DNA of 64,000 bases from Sympetrum striolatum. Lineage: Eukaryota; Arthropoda; Insecta; Odonata; Libellulidae. How positions within the stretch are numbered: the stretch's first letter is position 1; the number at the start of each line of letters is the position of its first letter. This document shows positions 44,801 to 56,495 of the stretch, piece by piece. Under the pieces are notes generated by a model, which saw only the letters and a list, made by a program, of their open reading frames with translations, did no database searches and was not told the origin of the DNA. The position numbers and the translations under genes were made by a program. Where the stretch lies: contig OX388351.1 in assembly GCA_947579665.1 (NCBI GenBank), positions 61,822,939 through 61,886,938 of the forward strand, given 5' to 3'.

Positions 44801-46078
44801 GCTTACTCAATATCTTACTTCAAAATAACAATAATAGCTTTTTTTTCAACCTGTACTCATGTTTTTCGAAATTCCATTGGTAGTCCAAGCAGCATCCTTC
44901 AGCATCAACGCGCACCATCTCTCGCATCATACATATTGCGTAAGAACAGAACGAAATTCTGAGAAATGAAAATAAAGAAATTTTTAATGTTATATCAAAG
45001 AAAAATCGCAAAATATATTCAAATGCTTACTCACTATCTTACTTCAAAATAAAAATAATAGCATTTTTTTCAACCTGTACTCATGTATTTCGAAATTCTA
45101 TTGGTAGACCAAGCAGCATCCCTCAGCATCATCGCGCACCATCTCTCTTATCATACATGTTGCGTAAGAACAGAACGAAATTCTGAGGAATGAGAATAAA
45201 GAAATTTTAATGTTATATCAAAGAAAAATTGCAAAATATATTCAAATGCTTACTCACTATCTTACTTCAAAATAACAATAATAACATTTTTTTCAACCTG
45301 TACTCATGTTTTTCTAAATTCCATTGGTAGACCAAGCAGCATCCCTCAGCATCATCGCGAACATCTCTCCCATCATACATGTTGCGTAAGAACAGAACGA
45401 AATTCTGAGGAATGAGAATAAAGAAATTTAAATGTTATATCAAAGAAAAATCGCAAAATATATTCAAATGCTTGCTCACTATCTTACTTCAAAATAATAT
45501 TGTATCATTTATTTCAACCTGTACTCATGTTTTTCGAAGTTCCATCTTTAGAAAATGTAGCATCCCTCAGCATCATCGCGCACCATCTCTCGCATAATAC
45601 ATGTTGCGTAAGAACAGAACGAAATCCTAAGGAATGAGAATAAAGAAATTTTAATGTTATATTACAGAAAAATCGCAAAATATATTCAAATGCATGCTCA
45701 CTATCTTACTTCAAAATAACAATAATAGCATTTTTTTCAACCTGTACTCATGTTTTTCGAAGTTCCATTGGTAGACCAAGCAGCATCCCTCAGCATCATC
45801 GCGCACCATCTCTCGCATCATACATGTTGCGTAAGAACAGAACGAAATTCTGAGGAATGAGAATAAAGAAATTTAAATGTTATATCAAAGAAAAATCGCA
45901 AAATATAAACAAATGCTTGCTCACAATCTTACTTCAAAATAACAATAATAACATTTTTTTCAACCTGTACTCATGTTTTTCTAAATTCCATTGGTAGACC
46001 AAGCAGCATCCCTCAGCATCATCGCGAACATCTCTCCCATCATACATGTTGCGTAAGAACAGAACGAAATTCTGAGGA

Positions 46079-48754
46079 ATGAGAATAAAGAAATTTAAAT
46101 GTTATATCAAAGAAAAATCGCAAAATATATTCAAATGCTTGCTCACTATCTTACTTCAAAATAATATTGTATCATTTATTTCAACCTGTACTCATGTTTT
46201 TCGAAGTTCCATCTTTAGAAAATGTAGCATCCCTCAGCATCATCGCGCACCATCTCTCGCATAATACATGTTGCGTAAGAACAGAACGAAATTCTAAGGA
46301 ATGAGAATAAAGAAATTTTAATGTTATGTCACAGAAAAATCGCAAAATATATTCAAATGCATGCTCACTATCTTACTTCAAAATAACAATAATAGCATTT
46401 TTTTCAACCTGTACTCATGTTTTTCGAAGTTCCATTGGTAGACCAAGCAGCATCCCTCAGCATCATCGCGCACCATCTCTCGCATCATACATGTTGCGTA
46501 AGAACAGAACGAAATTCTGAGGAATGAGAATAAAGAAATTTAAATGTTATATCAAAGAAAAATCGCAAAATATAAACAAATGCTTCCTCACAATCTTACT
46601 TCAAAATAACAATAATAGCATTTTTTTCAACCTGTGCTCATGTTTTTCGAAATTCCATTGGTAGACCAAGCAGCATCCCTCAGCATCATCTTGCACCATC
46701 TCTCTTATCATATATGTTGCGTAAGAACAGAACGAAATTCTGAAGAATGAGAATAAAGAAATTTTAATGTTATATCAAAGAAAAATCGCAAAATATATTC
46801 AAATGCTTGCTCACTATCTTACTTCAAAATAAAAATAATACCATATTTTTCAACCTGTACTCATGTTTTATGAAATTCCATTGGTAGACCAAGCAGCATC
46901 CCTCAGCATCATCGCGCACCTTCTCTCTTATCAAACATGTTGCGTATGCACAGAACGAAACTCTGAGGAATGAGAATAAAGAAATTTTAATGTTATATCA
47001 GAGAAAAATCGCAAAATATATTCAAATGCTTGCTCACAATCTTACTTCAAAATAACAATAATAGCATTTTTTTCAACCTGTACTCATGTTTTTCGAAATT
47101 CCATTGGTAGACCAAGCACATCCCTCAGCATCATCGCGCACCATCTCTCTTATCAAACATGTTGCGTAAGAACAGAAGGAAATTCTGAGGAATGAGAATA
47201 AAGAAATTTTAATGTTATATCAAAAAATAATCGCAAAATATATTCAAATGCTTGCTCACAATCTTACTTCAAAATCACAATAATAGCAGTTTTTTCAACT
47301 TCTACTCATGTTTTTCGAAATTCCATTGGTAGACCAAGCAGCATCCCTCAGCATCATCGCGCACCATCTCTCTTATCAAACATGTTGCGTAAGAACAGAA
47401 GGAAATTCTGAGGAATGAGAATAAAGAAATTTTAATGTTATATCAAAAAAAAATCGCAAAATATATTCAAATGCTTACTCACTATCTTACTTCAAAATAA
47501 CAATAATAGCATTTTTTTCAACCTGTACTCATGTTTTTCGAAATTCCATTGGTAGACCAAGCAGCATCCCTCAGCATCATCGCGCACCATCTATCTTATC
47601 ATTAATGTTGCGTAAGAACAAAACGAATTTCTGAGGAATGAGAATAAATAACAAATTAAATATTATAACAAAGAAAAATCGCAAAATATATTCAAATGCT
47701 TGCTCAATATCTTACTTCAAAATAACAATAATAGCATTTATTTCAACCTGTACTCATGTTTTTCGAAATTCCATTGGTAGTCCAAGCAGCATCCTTCAGC
47801 ATCAACGCGGACCATCTCTCGCATCATACATATTGCGTAAGAACAGAACGAAATTCTGAGAAATGAAAATAAAGAAATTTTTAATGTTATATCAAAGAAA
47901 AATCGCAAAATATATTCAAATGCTTACTCAATATCTTACTTCAAAATAACAATAATAGCTTTTTTTTCAACCTGTACTCATGTTTTTCGAAATTCCATTG
48001 GTAGCCAAGCAGCATCCTTCAGCATCAACGCGCACCATCTCTCGCATCATACATATTGCGTAAGATCAGAACGAAATTCTGAGAAATGAAAATAAAGAAA
48101 TTTTTAATGTTATATCAAAGAAAAATCGCAAAATATATTCAAATGCCTACTCAATATCTTACTTCAAAATAACAATAATAGCTTTTTTTTCAACCTGTAC
48201 TCATGTTTTTCGAAATTCCATTGGTAGACCAAGCAGCATCCCTCAGCATCAACGCGCACCATCTCTCGCATAATACATGTAGCGTAAGAACAGAACGAAA
48301 TTCTGAAGAATGAGAATAAAGAAATTTAAATGTTATATCAAAGAAAAATCGCAAGATATATTCAAATGCTTGCTCACTATCTTACTTCAAAATAACAATA
48401 ATAGCATTTTTTTCAACCTGTACTCATGTTTTTCGAAATTCCATTGGTAGACCAAGCAGCATCCCTCAGCATCAACGCGCACCATCTCTCGCATTATACA
48501 TGTTGCGTAAGAACAGAACGAAATTCTGAAGAATGAGAATAAAGAAATTTAAATGTTATATCAAAGAAAAATCGCAAGATATATTCAAATGCTTGCTCAC
48601 TATCTTACTTCAAAATAACAATAATAGCATTTTTTTCAACCTGTACTCATGTTTTTCGAAATTCCATTGGTAGACCAAGCAGCATCCCTCAGCATCATCG
48701 CGAACATCTCTCCCATCATACATGTTGCGTATGAACAGAACGAAATTCTGAGGA
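46079..48754 (+). repeat. 12-mer higher-order unit in B2, copy 1 (2,676 bp)
   Basis: The unit begins at the ATTGTATCATTTA class monomer and ends where the next such monomer begins 2,676 bp later (12 x 223.0). It contains a monomer with ATAAATAACAAATTAAATATT near 47,645, whose matching monomers lie one and two units further on (about 50,321 and 52,997). The following copy is nearly identical by eye. Confidence 0.85.
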
Positions 48755-51430
48755 ATGAGAATAAAGAAATTTAAATGTTATATCAAAGAAAAATCGCAAA
48801 ATATATTCAAATGCTTGCTCACTATCTTACTTCAAAATAATATTGTATCATTTATTTCAACCTGTACTCATGTTTTTCGAAGTTCCATCTTTAGAAAATG
48901 TAGCATCCCTCAGCATCATCGCGCACCATCTCTCGCATAATACATGTTGCGTAAGAACAGAACGAAATTCTAAGGAATGAGAATATAGAAATTTTAATGT
49001 TATATCACAGAAAAATCGCAAAATATATTCAAATGCATGCTCACTATCTTACTTCAAAATAACAATAATAGCATTTTTTTCAACCTGTACTCATGTTTTT
49101 CGAAGTTCCATTGGTAGACCAAGCAGCATCCCTCAGCATCATCGCGCACCATCTCTCGCATCATACATGTTGCGTAAGAACAGAACGAAATTCTGAGGAA
49201 TGAGAATAAAGAAATTTAAATGTTATATCAAAGAAAAATCGCAAAATATAAACAAATGCTTCCTCACAATCTTACTTCAAAATAACAATAATAGCATTTT
49301 TTTCAACCTGTACTCATGTTTTTCGAAATTCCATTGGTAGACCAAGCAGCATCCCTCAGCATCATCTTGCACCATCTCTCTTATCATATATGTTGCGTAA
49401 GAACAGAACGAAATTCTGAAGAATGAGAATAAAGAAATTTTAATGTTATATCAAAGAAAAATCGCAAAATATATTCAAATGCTTGCTCACTATCTTACTT
49501 CAAAATAACAATAATACCATATTTTTCAACCTGTACTCATGTTTTATGAAATTCCATTGGTAGACCAAGCAGCATCCCTCAGCATCATCGCGCACCTTCT
49601 CTCTTATCAAACATGTTGCGTATGCACAGAACGAAACTCTGAGGAATGAGAATAAAGAAATTTTAATGTTATATCAGAGAAAAATCGCAAAATATATTCA
49701 AATGCTTGCTCACAATCTTACTTCAAAATAACAATAATAGCATTTTTTTCAACCTGTACTCATGTTTTTCGAAATTCCATTGGTAGACCAAGCAAATCCC
49801 TCAGCATCATCGCGCACCATCTCTCTTATCAAACATGTTGCGTAAGAACAGAAGGAAATTCTGAGGAATGAGAATAAAGAAATTTTAATGTTATATCAAA
49901 AAATAATCGCAAAATATATTCAAATGCTTGCTCACAATCTTACTTCAAAATCACAATAATAGCAGTTTTTTCAACTTCTACTCATGTTTTTCGAAATTCC
50001 ATTGGTAGACCAAGCAGCATCCCTCAGCATCATCGCGCACCATCTCTCTTATCAAACATGTTGCGTAAGAACAGAAGGAAATTCTGAGGAATGAGAATAA
50101 AGAAATTTTAATGTTATATCAAAAAAAAATCGCAAAATATATTCAAATGCTTACTCACTATCTTACTTCAAAATAACAATAATAGCATTTTTTTCAACCT
50201 GTACTCATGTTTTTCGAAATTCCATTGGTAGACCAAGCAGCATCCCTCAGCATCATCGCGCACCATCTATCTTATCATTAATGTTGCGTAAGAACAAAAC
50301 GAATTTCTGAGGAATGAGAATAAAAAACAAATTAAATATTATAACAAAGAAAAATCGCAAAATATATTCAAATGCTTGCTCAATATCTTACTTCAAAATA
50401 ACAATAATAGCATTTATTTCAACCTGTACTCATGTTTTTCGAAATTCCATTGGTAGTCCAAGCAGCATCCTTTAGCATCAACGCGGACCATCTCTCGCAT
50501 CATACATATTGCGTAAGAACAGAACGAAATTCTGAGAAATGAAAATAAAGAAATTTTTAATGTTATATCAAAGAAAAATCGCAAAATATATTCAAATGCT
50601 TACTCAATATCTTACTTCAAAATAACAATAATAGCTTTTTTTTCAACCTGTACTCATGTTTTTCGAAATTCCATTGGTAGCCAAGCAGCATCCTTCAGCA
50701 TCAACGCGCACCATCTCTCGCATCATACATATTGCGTAAGATCAGAACGAAATTCTGAGAAATGAAAATAAAGAAATTTTTAATGTTATATCAAAGAAAA
50801 ATCGCAAAATATATTCAAATGCCTACTCAATATCTTACTTCAAAATAACAATAATAGCTTTTTTTTCAACCTGTACTCATGTTTTTCGAAATTCCATTGG
50901 TAGACCAAGCAGCATCCCTCAGCATCAACGCGCACCATCTCTCGCATAATACATGTAGCGTAAGAACAGAACGAAATTCTGAAGAATGAGAATAAAGAAA
51001 TTTAAATGTTATATCAAAGAAAAATCGCAAGATATATTCAAATGCTTGCTCACTATCTTACTTCAAAATAACAATAATAGCATTTTTTTCAACCTGTACT
51101 CATGTTTTTCGAAATTCCATTGGTAGACCAAGCAGCATCCCTCAGCATCATCGCGCACCATCTCTCGCATTATACATGTTAGGTAAGAACAGAACGAAAT
51201 TCTGAAGAATGAGAATAAAGAAATTTAATTGTTATATCAAAGAAAAATCGCAAGATATATTCAAATGCTTGCTCACTATCTTACTTCAAAATAACAATAA
51301 TAGCATTTTTTTCAACCTGTACTCATGTTTTTCGAAATTCCATTGGTAGACCAAGCAGCATCCCTCAGCATCATCGCGAACATCTCTCCCATCATACATG
51401 TTGCGTATGAACAGAACGAAATTCTGAGGA
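48755..51430 (+). repeat. 12-mer higher-order unit in B2, copy 2 (2,676 bp)
   Basis: This is a second full 12-monomer copy directly adjoining the first. Small differences include CCTTTAGCATC near 50,470 where the other copies have CCTTCAGCATC, and TGTTAGGTAAG near 51,180. Block B1 has no third unit, so this copy, or its neighbour, was gained after the B1-B2 duplication or lost from B1. Confidence 0.85.
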
Positions 51431-53225
51431 ATGAGAATAAAGAAATTTAAATGTTATATCAAAGAAAAATCGCAAAATATATTCAAATGCTTGCTCACTA
51501 TCTTACTTCAAAATAATATTGTATCATTTATTTCAACCTGTACTCATGTTTTTCGAAGTTCCATCTTTAGAAAATGTAGCATCCCTCAGCATCATCGCGC
51601 ACCATCTCTCGCATAATACATGTTGCGTAAGAACAGAACGAAATTCTAAGGAATGAGAATAAAGAAATTTTAATGTTATATCACAGAAAAATCGCAAAAT
51701 ATATTCAAATGCATGCTCACTATCTTACTTCAAAATAACAATAATAGCATTTTTTTCAACCTGTACTCATGTTTTTCGAAGTTCCATTGGTAGACCAAGC
51801 AGCATCCCTCAGCATCATCGCGCACCATCTCTCGCATCATACATGTTGCGTAAGAACAGAACGAAATTCTGAGGAATGAGAATAAAGAAATTTAAATGTT
51901 ATATCAAAGAAAAATCGCAAAATATAAACAAATGCTTCCTCACAATCTTACTTCAAAATAACAATAATAGCATTTTTTTCAACCTGTACTCATGTTTTTC
52001 GAAATTCCATTGGTAGACCAAGCAGCATCCCTCAGCATCATCTTGCACCATCTCTCTTATCATATATGTTGCGTAAGAACAGAACGAAATTCTGAAGAAT
52101 GAGAATAAAGAAATTTTAATGTTATATCAAAGAAAAATCGCAAAATATATTCAAATGCTTGCTCACTATCTTACTTCAAAATAACAATAATACCATATTT
52201 TTCAACCTGTACTCATGTTTTATGAAATTCCATTGGTAGACCAAGCAGCATCCCTCAGCATCATCGCGCACCTTCTCTCTTATCAAACATGTTGCGTATG
52301 CACAGAACGAAACTCTGAGGAATGAGAATAAAGAAATTTTAATGTTATATCAGAGAAAAATCGCAAAATATATTCAAATGCTTGCTCACAATCTTACTTC
52401 AAAATAACAATAATAGCATTTTTTTCAACCTGTACTCATGTTTTTCGAAATTCCATTGGTAGACCAAGCACATCCCTCAGCATCATCGCGCACCATCTCT
52501 CTTATCAAACATGTTGCGTAAGAACAGAAGGAAATTCTGAGGAATGAGAATAAAGAAATTTTAATGTTATATCAAAAAATAATCGCAAAATATATTCAAA
52601 TGCTTGCTCACAATCTTACTTCAAAATCACAATAATAGCAGTTTTTTCAACTTCTACTCATGTTTTTCGAAATTCCATTGGTAGACCAAGCAGCATCCCT
52701 CAGCATCATCGCGCACCATCTCTCTTATCAAACATGTTGCGTAAGAACAGAAGGAAATTCTGAGGAATGAGAATAAAGAAATTTTAATGTTATATCAAAA
52801 AAAAATCGCAAAATATATTCAAATGCTTACTCACTATCTTACTTCAAAATAACAATAATAGCATTTTTTTCAACCTGTACTCATGTTTTTCGAAATTCCA
52901 TTGGTAGACCAAGCAGCATCCCTCAGCATCATCGCGCACCATCTATCTTATCATTAATGTTGCGTAAGAACAAAACGAATTTCTGAGGAATGAGAATAAA
53001 AAACAAATTAAATATTATAACAAAGAAAAATCGCAAAATATATTCAAATGCTTGCTCAATATCTTACTTCAAAATAACAATAATAGCATTTATTTCAACC
53101 TGTACTCATGTTTTTCGAAATTCCATTGGTAGTCCAAGCAGCATCCTTCAGCATCAACGCGGACCATCTCTCGCATCATACATATTGCGTAAGAACAGAA
53201 CGAAATTCTGAGAAATGAAAATAAA
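51431..53225 (+). repeat. 12-mer higher-order unit in B2, copy 3 (first 8 monomers)
   Basis: The third copy starts with the ATTGTATCATTTA monomer and keeps the order of copies 1 and 2 for about eight monomers. It then stops at about 53,225 at the same internal break as the second B1 copy (19,743). The breakpoint is in the AAAGAAATTTT part of the monomer: units 1 and 2 read GAAATTTTTAATG while this copy reads GAAATTTTAATG. Confidence 0.78.
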
Positions 53226-55438
53226 GAAATTTTAATGTTATATCAAAGAAAAATCGCAAGATATATTCAAATGCTTGCTCACTATCTTACTTCAAAATAA
53301 CAATAATAGCATTTTTTTCAACCTGTACTCATGTTTTTCGAAATTCCATCGGTAGACCAAGCAGCATCACTCAGCATCATCGCGCACCATCTCTCTTATC
53401 ATACATGTTGCGTATGAACAGAACGAAATTCTGAGGAATGAGAATAAAGAAATTTTATTGTTATATTAAAGAAAAATCGCAAATATATTCAAATGCTCGC
53501 TCACTATCTTACTTCAAAATAACAATAATAGCATTTTTTTCAACCTGTACCCATGTTCTTCGAAATTCCATTGGTAGACCAAGCAGCATCCCTCAGCATC
53601 AACGCGCACCATCTCTCGCATCATACATGTTGCGTAAGAACAGAACGAAATTCTGAAGAATGAGAATTAAGAAATTTAAATGTTATATCAAAGAAAAATC
53701 GCAAAATATATTCAAATGCTTACTCAATATCTTACTTCAAAATAGCAATAATAGCATTTTTTTCAACCTGTACTCAGGTTTTTCGAAATTCCATTGGTAG
53801 ACCAAGCAGCATCCCTCAGCATCAACGCGCATCATCTCTCGCATCATACATGCTGCGTAAGAAAAGAACGAAATTCTGAAGAATGAGAATAAAGAAATGT
53901 TAATGTTATATCAAAGAAAAATCGCAAAATATATTCAAATGCATACTCAATATCTTACTTCAAAATAACAATAATAGCATTTTTTTCAACCTGTACTCAT
54001 GTTTTTCGAAGTTCCATTCGTAGTCCAAGCAGCATCCCTCAGCATCAACGCTTACCATCTCTCGCATCATACATGTTGCGTAAGAACAGAACGAAATTCT
54101 GAAGAATGAGAATAAAGAAATTTTAATGTTATATCAAAGAAAATTCGCAAAATATATTCAAATGCTTTCACACTATTTTACTTCAAAATAACAATAATAG
54201 CATTTTTTTTCCACCTGTACTCATGTTTTTCGAAGTTCGATTGGTAGTCCAAGCAGCATCCCTCAGCATCATCGCGCACCATCTCTCTTATCATACATGT
54301 TGCGTAAGAACAGAACGAAATTCTGAAGAATGAGAATAAAGAAATTTTAATGTTATATCAAAGAAAAATCGCAAAATATATTCAAATGCTTACTCAATAT
54401 CTTGCTTAAAAATAACAATAATAGCATTTTTTTCAACCTGTACTCATGATTTTCGAAATTCCATTGGTAGACCAAGCAGCATCCCTCAGCATCATCGCGC
54501 ACCATCTCTCTTATCATACATGTTGCGTAAGAACAGAACGAAATTCTGAAGAATGAGAATAAAGAAATTTTAATGTTATATCAAAGAAAAATCGCAAAGT
54601 ATATTCAAATGCATACTCACTATCTTACTTCAAAATAACAATAATAGCATTTTTTTCAACCTGTACCCATGTTCTTCGAAATTCCATTGGTAGACCAAGC
54701 AGCATCCCTCAGCATCAACGCGCACCATCTCTCGCATCATACATGTTGCGTAAGAACAGAACGAAATTCTGAAGAATGAGAATAAAGAAATTTTAATGTT
54801 ATATCAAAGAAAAATCGCAAAATATATTCAAATGCTTACTCAATATCTTACTTCAAAATAACAATAATAGCATTTTTTTCAACCTGTACTCATGTTTTTC
54901 GAAATTCCATTGGTAGACCAAGCAGCATCCCTCAGGATCAACGCGCACCATATCTCGCATCATACATGTTGCGTAAGAACAGAACGAAATTCTGAAGAAT
55001 GAGAATAAAGAAATTTAAATGTTATATCAAAGAAAAATCGCAAAATATATTCAAATGCTTACTCAATATCTTACTTCAAAATAGCAATAATAGCATTTTT
55101 TTCAACCTGTACTCAGGTTTTTCGAAATTTCATTGGTAGACCAAGCAGCATCCCTCAGCATCAACGCGCATCATCTCTCGCATCATACATGTTGCGTAAG
55201 AACAGAACGAAATTCTGAAGAATGAGAATAAAGAAATTTTAATGTTATATCAAAGAAAAATCGCAAAATATATTCAAATGCTTACTCAATATCTTACTTC
55301 AAAATAACAATAATAGCATTTTTTTCAACCTGTTCTCATGTTTTTCGAAATTCCATTGGTAGACCAAGCAGCATCCCTCAGCATCAACGCGCACCACCTC
55401 TCGCATCATTTATGTTGCGTAAGAACAGAACGAAATTC

Positions 55439-56329
55439 TGAGGAATGAGAATAAAGAAATGTTAATGTTATATCAAAGAAAAATCGCAAAATATATTCTA
55501 ATGCATACTCACTATCTTACTTCAAAATAACAATAATAGCATTTTTTTCAACCTGTACTCATGTTTTTCGAAATTCCATTGTTAGACCAAGCAGCATCCC
55601 TCAGCATCATCGCGCACCATCTCTCGCATCATACATGCTGCGTAAGAAAAGAACGAAATTCTGAAGAATGAGAATAAAGAAATGTTAATGTTATATCAAA
55701 GAAAAATCGCAAAGTATATCCAAATGCTTACTCAATATCTTACTTCAAAATAACAATAATAGCTTTTTTTTCAACCTGTACTCATGTTTTTTGAAAATCC
55801 ATTGTTAGACCATGCAGCTTCAATCAGCATCATCGCGCACCATCTCTCGCATCATACATGTTGCGTAAGAACAGAACGAAATTCTGAGGAATGAGAATAA
55901 AGAAATGTTAATGTTATATCAAAGAAAAATCGCAAAATATATTCAAATGCATACTCACTATCTTACTTCAAAATAACAATAATAGCATTTTTTTCAACCT
56001 GTACTCATGTTTTTCGAAATTCCATTGTTAGACCAAGCATTATCCCTCAGCATCATCGCGCACCATCTCTCGCATCATACATGCTGCGTAAGAAAAGAAC
56101 GAAATTCTGAAGAATGAGAATAAAGAAATGTTAATGTTATATCAAAGTAAAATCGCAAAGTATATCCAAATGCTTACTCAATATCTTACTTCAAAATAAC
56201 AATAATAGCTTTTTTTTCAACCTGTACTCATGTTTTTTGAAAATCCATTGTTAGACCATGCAGCTTCAATCAGCATCATCGCGCACCATCTCTCGCATCA
56301 TACATGTTGCGTAAGAACAGAACGAAATT
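55439..56329 (+). repeat. Dimer duplication at the right edge of the homogeneous array
   Basis: A two-monomer unit of 446 bp is repeated twice here. The ATACATGCTGCGTAAGAAAAG landmark lies at 55,631 and again at 56,077. Both copies share GTTAGACC in place of the usual GGTAGACC, and GCAGCTTCAATCAGC in place of GCAGCATCCCTCAGC. These are the last well-conserved monomers before the array decays. Confidence 0.85.
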
Positions 56330-56495
56330 CTGAGGAATGAGAATAAAGAAATTTTTATGTTATATGGAAGAAAAATCGCAAAATAATTACAAGTGCTTGA
56401 TCTACATTTACCTTCAAAATAACAAGAATAGCAGTATCACAGCTGCATCACTACCTACCAACTTTTGCATCATGCATGTAGTGTTAAAACCGAGG
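56325..56495 (+). repeat. Truncated satellite monomer (171 bp) at the border
   Basis: Compared with the 223-bp consensus, this monomer lacks about 50-55 bp. The missing part runs from the T-tract through the CCTGTACTCATGTTTTTCG segment into the CATC-rich segment: GAATAGCAGTATCACAGCTGCATCAC replaces it. It is also the first monomer with many substitutions, so the deletion marks the switch from homogenised to decaying copies. Confidence 0.75.

Larger units (their letters stand above)
35851..55080 (+). repeat. Block B2: large satellite block, second copy of B1, expanded
   Basis: The block repeats the order of B1 from about 5,710 to 21,380 but is about 3.6 kb longer. The additions are whole monomers: one near 38,700-38,920 (a tandem repeat of the GACAAAGCAGC monomer), two in the first 12-mer near 46,860-47,380, one complete extra 12-mer (2,676 bp), and one near 53,340-53,540 with CCATCGGTAGACC. 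Other positions agree closely with B1. The right limit is set where B1 switches to A2, while B2 runs on with CTCAGGTTTTTCG monomers. Confidence 0.85.
1..56329 (+). repeat. 223-bp satellite DNA array (about 252 head-to-tail monomers)
   Basis: One tandem satellite fills this span without any interruption by unrelated sequence. The landmark AAATTCTGAGGAATGAG recurs at 81, 303, 526 and 749, and so on at about 223-bp spacing, to 56,325. I see no inverted monomer. Each monomer has an AT-rich half (A- and T-tracts, including a T7 run before CAACCTGTACTC) and a less AT-rich half containing CATC-rich and CpG-bearing sequence around CAGCATCATCGCGCACC. Monomers differ by scattered substitutions, 1-bp indels and a few class-specific changes, and these define higher-order units. 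The array continues past the left edge of the window. The role is unknown: it could be pericentromeric, centromeric or subtelomeric heterochromatin, and the sequence alone does not decide. Confidence 0.98.

Noticed and set aside
838..53656. Dozens of 60-108-codon reading frames on both strands within the satellite, including 11,145-11,471 and 41,506-41,832 (108 codons)
   Set aside because: They recur at the same phase of the monomer and are open on both strands at once. Single-base monomer variants start, end or shift them. They have no known domain. They reflect the base composition of one repeated unit.
1..56329. CRISPR-like array of regular repeats
   Set aside because: The repeated unit is the entire 223-bp period, with no unique spacers between short repeats and no cas genes.
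1..56329. CENP-B box in the monomer
   Set aside because: I looked for the core TTCG....A..CGGG pattern on both strands of the consensus; CGTTCTGTTCTTACG and similar stretches do not match it.
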